A stretch of 64,000 bases of DNA from Alphaproteobacteria bacterium (GCA_016124635.1 WGNJ01000003.1:62001-126000), one strand, 5' to 3'. Positions 34,270 through 43,287 are shown, counted from the stretch's first letter. Notes: generated by a model not told the origin, from the sequence alone. Made by a program: numbers and translations.

Positions 34270-34902
34270 TCACTCGGGCTCGTAGCCGAAGCGCCGAAAC
34301 GCGGCGTACTCAAGTTGAACGACGTCGCGGCGCAGGTCGGGATCCCATTCGAGGTGATGATCCCCGCTCACATTCTCACGGATCGAACTTCTGATGCGCT
34401 GCTCGTCGAAGGCGATCCCACGCATCGACAAAACGCGGATCAAATCCTCGGCGAGGTTCTCCTGCCTTCCGATGAATGAAATCGGCGGCTTGGTGTACCA
34501 ACCGAACAGCTCCGTCACATAGCCTGGGCGCTTGCGCACGACGTTGGCAACGAAGGTGTTGAAATCCTCGGCCCCGCACCCGTTCAAGATCGCGTTGGGA
34601 TGCCAGCCCTTGCGGCCGGAAATCGTACTGCCCCAGTCGCGCCAGTTCTGCTTCGGGTCCGACATGAATTTGAACCACGATTCGTACCAGGAGAGCGGGT
34701 TGCGCACGAAACAGAAGGTGAAAAACTCACGTCGCCAGGGCGCGAAACGCGTGCGCTCATAGAGCACCCGGTCCATGCACGCGTGTTTTCCTTCGACCTT
34801 CCGGCGAATAAGATTCTGGTCTTTCAAAGCCGCCGTAACCCAGCTGCCGCCGGTCTTGGGTATGTGCAGGAAGATCGATCCATCGACGAGCACCTGCGCC
34901 AT
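34270..34902 (-). CDS. sulfotransferase family protein
   Basis: The 210-residue protein carries the PAPS-binding loop FLHIPKTGGSWV (about 11-22) and the 3'-phosphate motif FVRNPLSWYESWF (about 66-78), as in carbohydrate sulfotransferases. It should transfer sulfate from PAPS to a glycan. It is the last gene of a three-gene minus-strand set with a GT25 glycosyltransferase and an FkbM methyltransferase, 3 bases after the latter. I infer modification of a surface polysaccharide. There is no membrane anchor. Confidence 0.85.
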   Translation of the reverse strand: MAQVLVDGSIFLHIPKTGGSWVTAALKDQNLIRRKVEGKHACMDRVLYERTRFAPWRREFFTFCFVRNPLSWYESWFKFMSDPKQNWRDWGSTISGRKGWHPNAILNGCGAEDFNTFVANVVRKRPGYVTELFGWYTKPPISFIGRQENLAEDLIRVLSMRGIAFDEQRIRSSIRENVSGDHHLEWDPDLRRDVVQLEYAAFRRFGYEPE

Positions 34903-34905
34903 CTG

Positions 34906-35628
34906 TCACCCGACGACGTCGCGGGACAGCCATACGACGTGTCCCCGTTGGTCGCGAAGAGCGAACCCGACATTCGCAAGTTTTTGAATCAACAGTTGCA
35001 CGGCTTGCGTACCAACGATGCCCGGATGCGTCTCCATGAGGATGCCGGAGAAGGCTTCGTAATGCTCGATCGGAATGTCGATCTCGCCGCCTTCTATATC
35101 CATGATCAACGTGTTCGGCGCAAAACCGAGCTTCGCCCGCAGGGTCTCCAAGCTGACCGCCCGCAGCGCGATCCGCTTTGCACCGGGGAGCGCGACCGTC
35201 GAACTCGCCCAAAAATGCTCCGCGACCGAGAAATCGGCCTCGCCGTCACCCGCGGAAACGATGAAGTTGAAAACTTGAGCGGAGGAGAGTCCGTTCAGCT
35301 TCAAGTTTTGCTCGATCAGGCCGACGAGTTCGGGATTGGCCTCGACCATTGCATAGTCCCGCACACCCAAATTCTTCATGCAATGGCAGGCCAAGAAGCC
35401 GACGCCCGCGCCGACTTCGAGCACTCTGCTGTCCGAAGAAATGAACTTTGCCGCGAGTTCGGCTTCGTTGCGCTCATAGTTCCTGGCAAGCGCGAAGAAC
35501 ATGCGGTCGGATACGGCTGCATGGTCGACGCACAGCCGAACACCCAAGTTTTCTATGACGCCCTTGCCAAATGCGATGCGATACAATCGGTTGCGTACGC
35601 GCTGCCTGACATTCTTTAGTGCGCCCAC
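34906..35628 (-). CDS. FkbM family methyltransferase
   Basis: The 240-residue SAM-dependent methyltransferase has motif I VLEVGAGVGFLACHC (about 69-83) and the FkbM-type MVEANPELVGLIEQN and LIMDIEGGEIDIPIEHY segments. FkbM proteins often methylate sugars or lipids of surface glycans. It starts with GTG at 35628 and overlaps the end of the GT25 gene by 13 bases, so the two are coupled. Substrate unknown. Confidence 0.87.
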   Translation of the reverse strand: MGALKNVRQRVRNRLYRIAFGKGVIENLGVRLCVDHAAVSDRMFFALARNYERNEAELAAKFISSDSRVLEVGAGVGFLACHCMKNLGVRDYAMVEANPELVGLIEQNLKLNGLSSAQVFNFIVSAGDGEADFSVAEHFWASSTVALPGAKRIALRAVSLETLRAKLGFAPNTLIMDIEGGEIDIPIEHYEAFSGILMETHPGIVGTQAVQLLIQKLANVGFALRDQRGHVVWLSRDVVG

Positions 35629-36464
35629 AACCGATCGTCCGTGCTTGATATTCCGCGGTCGAGCGCCGCAGCGAGCCGTCGATCGCGGGTGAATGTGCGC
35701 AGGTAATGAGCCCTCTTTGCGAAGCTGTCCGCTATTTTTCGCATGCGGCGCTCCAGCGCGTATTGCGGCGCATTCTGCACGCCGTCAAATCGCTTGGCAT
35801 CGATACTGCTGGGCCAGGAGCGGTCGTGGACGACCACCCACGGTTGGACACCCAGAACGTTCAAATGGTTCTCCCAAACCCGGTTCATCGCGACGTCGAC
35901 CGGGTAACAGAATCTGGTGCTGTAGGATAGGAACTTCTCCGCGGCAGCCCTGGTGACGAAGTACCCTTGTGTGCCGTTCGCCGCTCTTTTGTACCGCACG
36001 AGCGAGGTCTTTTGCGTCAAGGGGGCGATAGGCCGATAGGCTCTCGCCCGCGCCGAAGCGGATCCCAGCTTCACGATTTCGAGATGCGAAGCATTTGCGG
36101 CGAGGCCCGCGATGACCGGCAAGAACTCGTCCGTTACCGTGACATCGTCTTCGAGAATTACGGCGTAGGGAGCTTCGGACTGAACGATCATCCTCATGAG
36201 CTCGAGGTGCGACGCGTAACATCCGAGCTCGCCGGGTTGCAGGTCCTTGCCGGCCAGCCGCATCCTGCGAGCCCGGTCGTATTTCGGGCTGTCGCCGAGG
36301 AGGGCACCGTCTATTGCATCGAAAAAGCTGAAGGCGACGCCCCTACCCGCGAGTTCGCCGGAGATCGCTTGGCGCCGGCCCTCATGGTTGCGCATGCTAA
36401 CGACGTGAACTTCAGGTTGCGTCAGTCTAAATGTTGTGCTCGAACTCAACTCCGGGCGCGTCAT
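35616..36464 (-). CDS. glycosyltransferase family 25 protein
   Basis: The 282-residue protein shows GT25 (LPS beta-galactosyltransferase-like) features: an opening VHVVSMRNHEGRR, LQPGELGCYASHLELMR, AVILEDDVTVTDEF with the DDV metal site, and a late CYPVDVAMNRVW. It should add sugar to LPS or another surface glycan. I use ATG 36464; an in-frame GTG at 36485 is also possible. It heads the cassette that continues with FkbM and the sulfotransferase. Confidence 0.85.
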   Translation of the reverse strand: MTRPELSSSTTFRLTQPEVHVVSMRNHEGRRQAISGELAGRGVAFSFFDAIDGALLGDSPKYDRARRMRLAGKDLQPGELGCYASHLELMRMIVQSEAPYAVILEDDVTVTDEFLPVIAGLAANASHLEIVKLGSASARARAYRPIAPLTQKTSLVRYKRAANGTQGYFVTRAAAEKFLSYSTRFCYPVDVAMNRVWENHLNVLGVQPWVVVHDRSWPSSIDAKRFDGVQNAPQYALERRMRKIADSFAKRAHYLRTFTRDRRLAAALDRGISSTDDRLWAH

Positions 36465-36712
36465 AGCCGGTTTGCCAATTATCACAATTTCTCACGCCTT
36501 CATTTCTCCTTTTGCCAAACGTGTCAACAACTACACATGGAACCACTTTGACTACTGTCTCGTTTTTGTGAACGGGCACGGGATGCGCGAGGCGCGCGAT
36601 CCGCGGGAAAGAGCGTCGGCGGATCGTCGAGAAACGCTACGGCGCCGGCTGGGCGCAGAGGTGACAGCTTCAAAACCGTTTACAAATGTCCCGTCAGCTC
36701 ATGGCGCGCAAA

Positions 36713-37426
36713 TCAGTAGAGCCAATTGCGACCGCGGTCGAACCACGGCAACAGAAACAGGCCGGCGAAGAAGCCGCCGATGTGAGCCTCCCACGCCGTC
36801 AGATCCTGTGATCCGTCCGGCGAGAAACCTGTCAGGCCGACGCCCGCGTTGATCAGCACGAAGATGAGCGAGAACGTAGCCACCGGCCGCGACGGCAGCG
36901 GCAGCAGGTGGCCGGGTCCCGTCGGCGGATGTTTCGGGTCGTAGAACATGAACCGCGTCGCCCCGCCCATATAGCCGGAGATCGCACCCGATGCACCGAT
37001 CACCGGTACAGCCTCGCCCCAATGCGCGGCCAGGTGGGCAAGGATCGCCGCCAGGCTCGTCACCAAGCTGAAAGCCAGAAAGCGGGCAGCACCGACACGC
37101 CGCGCCACAACGGTTCCGAAGATCAGGAACGCAAGACCGTTCAGCGCCAAGTGCATGAAGCCGCCATGAAGCAGCGCGTAAGTCAGGAACGTCAGCGCGG
37201 CCCCAATCGCCCCCTCGAAGGTGAAATGGTCGACGACCTCTTGAATGCGCGCCGGCACAAAGCCGAAATTCTCGATCAGGGCGTCGTAAGAAGCGGGCGG
37301 GAGAAATTCGCCCGCGACGTAAATCGCAACGAGGATCGCAATGCACACGAGCACGACGCGCGGCGCGCGAACGAGCGGTTCCCGAACGTCCGGAGGCGGC
37401 GTTTCCGTCAACGCGAACCTCGACAC
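36713..37426 (-). CDS. rhomboid family intramembrane serine protease
   Basis: The 237-residue protein has six to seven membrane spans. It has the rhomboid catalytic serine in VIGASGAISGYMGG (about 143-156), the catalytic histidine in WEAHIGGFFAGLF (about 213) and the conserved LLHGGFMHLALNG (about 84-96). It cleaves membrane proteins inside the bilayer; the substrate here is unknown. The start is GTG 37426, with no strong ribosome site. It is divergent from a candidate sRNA. Confidence 0.9.
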   Translation of the reverse strand: MSRFALTETPPPDVREPLVRAPRVVLVCIAILVAIYVAGEFLPPASYDALIENFGFVPARIQEVVDHFTFEGAIGAALTFLTYALLHGGFMHLALNGLAFLIFGTVVARRVGAARFLAFSLVTSLAAILAHLAAHWGEAVPVIGASGAISGYMGGATRFMFYDPKHPPTGPGHLLPLPSRPVATFSLIFVLINAGVGLTGFSPDGSQDLTAWEAHIGGFFAGLFLLPWFDRGRNWLY

Positions 37427-37524
37427 GATCTCGAAGCACGACGACGCCGCAGTCTTTCACTCACCAATGCCATCGACCTAACAAACCAAACGCGCCGAAA
37501 TGCTCGGCGTTGGGTTGCACCCTA

Positions 37525-37688
37525 TATACTTCGCGGAACTTATGAAACCTGCGCGGAGAAACGCGATGGCAAGACATGCGCGCTAAGCTCCACGCCATTC
37601 TGGTTGGTGTCCGACCGGGCACCTGCGTTCTCCTCGGTGCCCGGTCTCAATTAGCGAGAGCGGCCCGCACCGCTCTCGCTTTTTTTGT
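37525..37688 (+). ncRNA. candidate small RNA with anti-Shine-Dalgarno loop
   Basis: A hairpin of 11 perfect pairs (GACCGGGCACC at 37613-37623 with GGTGCCCGGTC at 37636-37646) presents a 12-base loop containing CTCCTC. A canonical terminator follows directly. No plus-strand gene lies within kilobases upstream, so the terminator needs another transcript. TATACT at 37525 may be the -10 box, in which case the RNA starts near 37535. Loops with CUCCUC are typical of alphaproteobacterial trans-acting sRNAs. The 5' end is uncertain. Confidence 0.5.
37653..37687 (+). terminator. strong rho-independent terminator of the candidate sRNA
   Basis: AGCGAGAGCGG, loop CCCGCA, CCGCTCTCGCT, then a run of seven T. 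On the minus strand the stem is followed by AATTGAG, so it acts only on plus-strand transcripts. Confidence 0.9.
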
Positions 37689-37689
37689 C

Positions 37690-38010
37690 TCAGCCCTTGC
37701 TGGACAACTTCGCGAATGCCAATCGATCTTTGTTGTCGCGCATCAACATCGTCAAACCTGAGATCGTCGTGAGCCCAAGACCGCGCGGCAACTCCGCATG
37801 ATCGTCGTAGGCGATCTTGTCGTAGGATTCGCTTTTCACCTTGTCCCACTTGCCCGACGGCTTTTTGATTTCGAGCTGCACGACCGTCGCCTTGAACACA
37901 AGGCGCACGATCGCCTCGCTAGGCTTCGTCGGGCGCACGAGGCTGACGAAGCCGCCGATCTCCTGCCATCCGTTCGCCGTCGCCCAATCCTTCAATTCAT
38001 CCTTGGTCAT
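37690..38010 (-). CDS. small hypothetical protein coupled to the sensor kinase
   Basis: The 106-residue soluble protein begins MTKDELKDWATANGWQ. Beta strands follow (AIVRLVFKATVVQLEIKK) and a C-terminal part with ELPRGLGLTTISGLTML. I do not recognise a family. Its ATG overlaps the stop of the upstream hybrid kinase in ATGA, so translation is coupled and it probably works with, or is controlled like, that kinase. It has no DNA-binding motif I can see. Confidence 0.75.
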   Translation of the reverse strand: MTKDELKDWATANGWQEIGGFVSLVRPTKPSEAIVRLVFKATVVQLEIKKPSGKWDKVKSESYDKIAYDDHAELPRGLGLTTISGLTMLMRDNKDRLAFAKLSSKG

Positions 38011-39950
38011 GAGACCTCGTTCTTGTCTGCGGGCTCGTCCAAAACTTCCCGAAGCCGCTGTGCGAGGTCAGCTTTGCGATAGGGCTTTCGTAGGATATTA
38101 GCGGCGATCGGCTGCTCTGCTCGAGCTTCAAGGGTTTCCATCGGGTATCCAGAGGTCAGCAGCACCTTGAGGCCAGGCCGCTTCTTTCGCGCCCGTTCGA
38201 CCAACTCCCATCCGGAGATGCCGCCGGGCATAACAACATCGCTGAACAACACGTCAACGTCGGGATTTTCATGCAAGAGAGCCAGCGCTTCACGGCCGTC
38301 GACCGCCGTGATCACGTGATAGCCGAGACTCTCGAGGCAAGTCACCGCGTAGCCGCGCACGAACGGGTCATCCTCCGCCAACAACACGCGTTCGGAACCG
38401 ATCTCGAGCCTTCGCCCCTGCGCGGTGCGCTTCGTCGCGACCGCCCTGCCCTCGTCCGCCGCTGGCAGATAGAGCCGCACAGTCGTCCCAAGCCCAGGCT
38501 CGCTATAGAGCGCAACGTGTCCGTTGGACTGCTTGACGAAGCCGTACACCATCGAAAGCCCGAGGCCCGATCCCTTGCCGGTCTCTTTGGTGGTGAAAAA
38601 AGGTTCGAACACGCGATCGCGAATCTCCGCGGTCATCCCCTCGCCGTCGTCAGTAACGGAGATCATGACGTAGTCGCCGGGCTGCACCTCCGGGTGCTCG
38701 TCTTGATACCGATCGTCCAGCGAGGCATCGGCGGTTGCCAGAGTTAGTTTTCCGCCGGCGGGCATTGCGTCCTGCGCGTTCAGCGCAAGATTCAGAATCG
38801 CGGACTCCAACTGTGCGCGATCGGCGAAGGCCGGAAGCAAATCCGGATCCAGCTGCGTCTGGATTTCGATGTCCTCACGCAGCGTTCGCTTCAACAACTG
38901 CCGCATGTTCTCGACCAGATCGTTGCAGTCCACTGCAACCGGTTGAAGCGCCTGCCGCCGGCTGAACGCCAGCAAGCGCTGCGTCAGTTCGGCGCCGCGA
39001 TCACCAGCTTGCACGATCTGATCCGACAGCTGCCGCAGATCAGGACGAGCTCTCAGTTTCTCACTCAAGGTTTCAGCGTTGCCCACGATTACGGTGAGCA
39101 AGTTGTTGAAGTCGTGCGCGATCCCGCCTGACAGCTGTCCGACGGTCTCCATCTTCTGCGCCTGAACGAGTTGCTCCTCGGTGCGCTTACGGTCCGTCAA
39201 GTCGTGGATGATGCCGACAAAGATCGATTGTCCTTCTTGTTTCGCCTCACCGACCGACAGGTCCATCGGAAACGTCGAGCCATCCTTGCGCCGGCCCACG
39301 ACTTCACGCCCGATGCCGATGATCTTCGCCTCGCCGGTTTCGTGAAAATTACTGAGATATTTGTCGTGCTCGCCTCGAAACGGTTCGGGCATGAGCATCT
39401 TGACGTTCTGCCCCATGACCTCGTCGAGTTCGTATCCGAACAAATGCTCGCAAGCCGGATTGAACATCAAGATCCGGCCTTGCGCGTCGATCAAAATGAC
39501 GCCGTCGACCGCCGTATCGACGACCGCGCGAAGCCGCGCAGCAACTTCTCGCAACGCCTGCTCCGAGCGTTTGCGCTCGGTCAGATCGTGAATGATGCCG
39601 ACAAAGACCGACTCGCCGTTTTGGTGTGCCTCACCCACGGACAAGTCCATCGGAAACTGCGTGCCGTCTTTGCGCCGCCCGACAACTTCGCGCCCAATGC
39701 CGATGATCTTCCGCTCGCCCGTGGTGCGATAATTCTCGAGGTAGCGGTCGTGCTCTTCATGGAATGGCGAAGGCATCAACATCTTGACGTTGCGGCCGAT
39801 CACTTCGCTCGCAGCATATTGAAAGAGCTGCTCACAAGCCGGGTTGAACATCAAGATGACGCCGTGCGTGTCGATCAGTATGACGCCGTCGACCGCGGTC
39901 GCCACAACCGCGCGTAGACGTGGTTCGTCGCTGTATTGTCCGGTTCTCAT
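38007..39950 (-). CDS. FixL-like hybrid kinase with tandem haem-type PAS domains
   Basis: The 647-residue kinase has two PAS domains (about 12-125 and 140-253) of nearly the same sequence. Both contain an EHD(R/K)YL segment with the histidine that is the proximal haem ligand in FixL (about residues 67 and 195), and both contain KIIGIGREVVGRRKDG with the FixL haem-pocket arginine. A HisKA domain (IAHDFNNLLTVIVGN), HATPase (GSGLGLSMVYGFVKQSNG) and C-terminal receiver (LFSDVVMPGG) follow. I infer an oxygen or gas sensor with its own receiver. ATG 39950 is used; a TTG lies four codons upstream. The small downstream gene is coupled. Confidence 0.88.
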   Translation of the reverse strand: MRTGQYSDEPRLRAVVATAVDGVILIDTHGVILMFNPACEQLFQYAASEVIGRNVKMLMPSPFHEEHDRYLENYRTTGERKIIGIGREVVGRRKDGTQFPMDLSVGEAHQNGESVFVGIIHDLTERKRSEQALREVAARLRAVVDTAVDGVILIDAQGRILMFNPACEHLFGYELDEVMGQNVKMLMPEPFRGEHDKYLSNFHETGEAKIIGIGREVVGRRKDGSTFPMDLSVGEAKQEGQSIFVGIIHDLTDRKRTEEQLVQAQKMETVGQLSGGIAHDFNNLLTVIVGNAETLSEKLRARPDLRQLSDQIVQAGDRGAELTQRLLAFSRRQALQPVAVDCNDLVENMRQLLKRTLREDIEIQTQLDPDLLPAFADRAQLESAILNLALNAQDAMPAGGKLTLATADASLDDRYQDEHPEVQPGDYVMISVTDDGEGMTAEIRDRVFEPFFTTKETGKGSGLGLSMVYGFVKQSNGHVALYSEPGLGTTVRLYLPAADEGRAVATKRTAQGRRLEIGSERVLLAEDDPFVRGYAVTCLESLGYHVITAVDGREALALLHENPDVDVLFSDVVMPGGISGWELVERARKKRPGLKVLLTSGYPMETLEARAEQPIAANILRKPYRKADLAQRLREVLDEPADKNEVS

Positions 39951-40204
39951 CAGAGGATCCAAGCCGCCAGCGCAGACGTTTGGCCCATCAAACTACGATC
40001 CCACCGGGAACACCATGTGCTATTGGAAGCCTCGCGTTCGACGTCTGAGGATAGACGAAGACGATGCGGCCGCTGCAATCAGATACCGACCCAGCCGCGC
40101 CGTAGGGTGGCGCGCCGGGTTCGGACCCAGCCTTGGTTCGCCATGCCGTTGCCTTACGGCACTCCAATCCGCTAGGCATTGCGCCTGCCCAGAGTTGGAA
40201 CCTG

Positions 40205-40783
40205 ATGTTGCGCAGCTTCTATGATCGCGTAATCGCCCTTGCCGAGCACCCCAAGGCTCTCTGGTGGCTAGCGCTGGTTTCGTTTGTCGAGAGTTCGTTC
40301 TTTCCCATCCCGCCCGATGCGCTACTGATTCCCATGGTGCTGGCCAAACCGTCGCGGGCCTGGACCATCGCCGCCGTTTGCACCGTCGCCTCCGTGACGG
40401 GTGGCTTCCTGGGCTACGCCATCGGCTACTATTTCTTCGAAACCTGGGGACACTCGATCATCGAATTCTACGGCCTGCAGCAAGGGTTCGCGAGCTTCCA
40501 AGAGCAATTCAACAAATACGGACTCGAAATCATCTTGATCAAAGGCCTGACCCCCATCCCCTACAAGATCGTCACCATCGCCAGCGGCGCGGCACACTTC
40601 GACTTGCTGACCTTCGGCGTCGCGTCGCTCGTGACGCGAGGAGCGCGTTTCTTCGCGGTCGCAGGTCTCCTCCGCCTGTTTGGCCAACCGATTCGCGAAT
40701 TCATCGAGAAACGGCTGACGTTGGTGACGACCGCGTTCGTCGTTGTTCTCATCGGCGGCTTCGTCGCCCTCAGGTACCTGTAG
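40205..40783 (+). CDS. YqaA/DedA-like (VTT domain) membrane protein
   Basis: The 192-residue protein has four or five membrane segments and the VTT pattern: FVESSFFPIPPDALLIPMVL (about 27-46), GFLGYAIGYYFFE, and the cytosolic FNKYGLEIILIKGLTPIPYKIVTIASG loop. YqaA/DedA proteins are inner-membrane proteins linked to lipid transport and membrane potential. It starts at ATG 40205, divergent from the kinase, and converges with PhzF downstream. The specific role is unknown. Confidence 0.85.
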   Translation: MLRSFYDRVIALAEHPKALWWLALVSFVESSFFPIPPDALLIPMVLAKPSRAWTIAAVCTVASVTGGFLGYAIGYYFFETWGHSIIEFYGLQQGFASFQEQFNKYGLEIILIKGLTPIPYKIVTIASGAAHFDLLTFGVASLVTRGARFFAVAGLLRLFGQPIREFIEKRLTLVTTAFVVVLIGGFVALRYL

Positions 40784-40821
40784 CGAGGGTCGGAGGGCTG
40801 CAGTGTCGGCACAGCCCAGAA

Positions 40822-41628
40822 TCAGATCGAAATTGTCCCCGTCAAGAAGGGCGCGCAATGCCCCTTCAGCACGACGCGCTCGCCGTGCAATTCGCAGATC
40901 AGGTTTCCGCCTCGCGGACTCATCTGCCTGGCGCGCATCCGCTCCTTGCCCAGCCGCCGAGCCCAGAACGGCACAAGAGCCGCATGCGCTGCTCCAGTGA
41001 CGGGATCTTCTGCGACCCCTCGCCCCGGCACGAAGAAACGAGAGACAAAATCGAATCCGGACTTTCCGCCCTTGGCCGTCGCTATCACGCCGAGTTCGCC
41101 GTGCCGAACAAGCACGTTCGGCAGATCTCCACCCGAGTCCAGCGCAGCGATGTCGGTTTCATCTCCAAACACGGCGATCGAGTAGTTCGCGGAGAAGACC
41201 TCAACCGGCTTGCGTCCGAAGACCTGCGCCAGATCCTCGCCGTACGCGATCGGTTTCGGCGTTGCCCCATACGCGGGCAACGACATTGCAAGGAGATCGC
41301 TCTCGGCCCGCTCGACCGTCAGCACACCGCTCTTGGTCAAAAAGTCGACGCGCTCGAGACCCGGCGCCAACCTGTTGAAGATCACCCAAGCGGAGGCGAG
41401 CGTCGCATGCCCACAAAGTGGGACTTCCGTCGTCGGTGTGAACCAGCGCAGATCGTACTGCCCTTCGCCGGTCTGCACGAAGAAAGCAGTCTCCGACAAA
41501 TTGTTCTCGGTTGCGATCTTTTGCATCACGCTGGCGTCGAGCCATCCGTGAAGAGGCACGACCGCCGCTGGGTTGCCCTCGAACGGCCGCTCGGCAAAAG
41601 CGTCGACTTGGAATATTTGAAGGTCCAT
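40822..41628 (-). CDS. PhzF family isomerase-like protein
   Basis: The 268-residue protein has the PhzF two-lobe fold. Markers are IFQVDAFAERPFEGNPAAVV with the N-terminal lobe, NLSETAFFV with the catalytic glutamate, LCGHATLASAWVIF, and the C-terminal AEDPVTGAAHAALVPFW. PhzF proteins act as isomerases or epimerases; phenazine genes are absent, so a general metabolic role is likely. It follows the TPR-like gene by 6 bases, indicating cotranscription. Confidence 0.92.
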   Translation of the reverse strand: MDLQIFQVDAFAERPFEGNPAAVVPLHGWLDASVMQKIATENNLSETAFFVQTGEGQYDLRWFTPTTEVPLCGHATLASAWVIFNRLAPGLERVDFLTKSGVLTVERAESDLLAMSLPAYGATPKPIAYGEDLAQVFGRKPVEVFSANYSIAVFGDETDIAALDSGGDLPNVLVRHGELGVIATAKGGKSGFDFVSRFFVPGRGVAEDPVTGAAHAALVPFWARRLGKERMRARQMSPRGGNLICELHGERVVLKGHCAPFLTGTISI

Positions 41629-41634
41629 GAGAGA

Positions 41635-42375
41635 TCAGCCTGCCAAATTGCGCTTCGCGAGAGCGTACCACTCGCCCTGCATGTGCCATTGTAGCTTGTT
41701 GGCGCGCTCGCTCGATTTGACGATTGCCTGCCAAATGTCGCGCGCCTCGGCAGACCGCCCAAGTTTTCGCAAAAAGAGCGCAAGGCGGCAACGCGCCTCC
41801 TCGCCTGTAAAATACCTGACGACAGCCTGATATTCGGACAATGCCTCTTGGTCCCGCCCTTCCCCCTCGAGCGCACGCGCGTACAGCAGATGCGCGTCGC
41901 CGGATTGCCACTCCGGATTGGCAGCGCGCAAATCGTCGAGCGCCTTGATCGTTCCGACGTAGTCGCATGCGCCAAACCGGGCGCGCGCAAGCAAGAACAG
42001 CAGGCCGGCGTCATCTTTGTAGGCTCCGGTCGTGATGCTCTCGAGCAGTTTGGCCGCCTTAGGATAGTCTCCCCGATGCATAAGCTCGTCGGCCAAACTG
42101 CGCTTGGCTGCCAATGAGCCGACGAACTCCGCCTCGTTCAGCCGGTCGCGCAATTCGCCGTCCGGATCGACGAGCCTACGCACGCCGCTCGCCAATTGTC
42201 GCGCATCACGCGAGGTGCGCAGACCCGGCAGCACAACGGCTGCCAAATAGATGACGCTGCCGACCACCGGAAAGAGCAGAATGACGAAGAGCCATGGCTG
42301 GGTGTTTCCATGGCGGTAGCAGTGATAGGCGCAAGCGACCTGCAGCAGGATTTCAGCTACGATAGCTGGGCCCAT
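41635..42375 (-). CDS. membrane-anchored tetratricopeptide-like protein
   Basis: The 246-residue protein has two N-terminal hydrophobic segments (about 3-15 and 28-50). About four TPR-like helix pairs follow (RSLADELMHRGDYPKAAKLLE, AGLLFLLARARFGACDYVGTI, AHLLYARALEGEGRDQEALSEY, and a last ALFLRKLGRSAEARDIW). The N-terminus resembles the phospholipase D/NLE-type membrane anchor of small TPR proteins. It probably scaffolds protein complexes at the membrane. It is upstream of phzF in one transcript. Confidence 0.8.
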   Translation of the reverse strand: MGPAIVAEILLQVACAYHCYRHGNTQPWLFVILLFPVVGSVIYLAAVVLPGLRTSRDARQLASGVRRLVDPDGELRDRLNEAEFVGSLAAKRSLADELMHRGDYPKAAKLLESITTGAYKDDAGLLFLLARARFGACDYVGTIKALDDLRAANPEWQSGDAHLLYARALEGEGRDQEALSEYQAVVRYFTGEEARCRLALFLRKLGRSAEARDIWQAIVKSSERANKLQWHMQGEWYALAKRNLAG

Positions 42376-42480
42376 AATTATCCTCGGAGCGCTATGCTTC
42401 GAAACATTACTGATGCGCTCACTATCTGATCAAGAGAACGACGATAAGCCTCGAATTTGGGGCAAGAAATCCTGAGCACA

Positions 42481-43287
42481 TCAAATGCCGAACGCGTGAT
42501 TGAGCGGACCGTGGCCTTTGCCGAATCCTGGCGCCGTCTCGATCGCCTTACGCACGTAGCGTCGCGCACGTTCGATCGCCTCGATCATCGGCACGCCTCG
42601 CGCAACACCTGCCGCAATCGCGCTGGCGAGCGTGCAACCCGTACCGTGCGTGTTTCGCGTTTCGATCCTCGACCCTCGCCACTCGCGGCGCGTCCCATTG
42701 TCTGCATAGATGTCGACAATGTCCGAGCCTCGCAAATGTCCGCCCTTCAGCAACACGCCGCTGGCGCCCAAGTCCAGCAGCGGGTCGATCGCGCCACGCA
42801 TCTCCTCCACGGTCGAAATGGTCCGCCCGGTCAATACTTCCGCTTCAGGCAGGTTGGGCGTTAGAAGCGCCGCGCCGTGGCGAATGAGTTCCCTGAGCGC
42901 CCCCAGCGCGCGCTCGTCGAGAAGTCGCGCACCGCCCTTCGCTACCATGACGGGATCGATGATCAGAGGGATACCGGCTCCGTGCGCAGACAGCGACTCG
43001 ATGACGGCTTTGGTCGTCGCGGCATCGGCAAGCATTCCGGTCTTGATGGCATCGGCGCCGATATCGCTGAGCACGGCTTTGATTTGCGCGGCGACGATGG
43101 CCGGCGGCACCGGATACACCTCGCTCACGCCAAGCGTGTTCTGCACCGTAATCGCAGTGACCGCGGTCGCCGCGTAACCGCCGAGCGCAGTGATTGTCTT
43201 GACGTCGGCCTGGATGCCGGCGCCGCCGCCCGAATCCGAACCTGCGATAGTGAGCACTCGCCCGCGTGAGCCCGCTGTCATGGCCAT
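42481..43287 (-). CDS. thiD: hydroxymethylpyrimidine/phosphomethylpyrimidine kinase
   Basis: The 268-residue ribokinase-fold enzyme phosphorylates HMP and HMP-P in thiamine synthesis. It has LTIAGSDSGGGAGIQADVKT (about 12-31), LITPNLPEA-like LLTPNLPEAEVLTG, LLKGGHL and the closing NTHGTGCTLASAIAAGVARG with the anion hole and catalytic Cys/Asp region. It stands alone; I looked for a TPP riboswitch upstream and saw none. Confidence 0.95.
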   Translation of the reverse strand: MAMTAGSRGRVLTIAGSDSGGGAGIQADVKTITALGGYAATAVTAITVQNTLGVSEVYPVPPAIVAAQIKAVLSDIGADAIKTGMLADAATTKAVIESLSAHGAGIPLIIDPVMVAKGGARLLDERALGALRELIRHGAALLTPNLPEAEVLTGRTISTVEEMRGAIDPLLDLGASGVLLKGGHLRGSDIVDIYADNGTRREWRGSRIETRNTHGTGCTLASAIAAGVARGVPMIEAIERARRYVRKAIETAPGFGKGHGPLNHAFGI

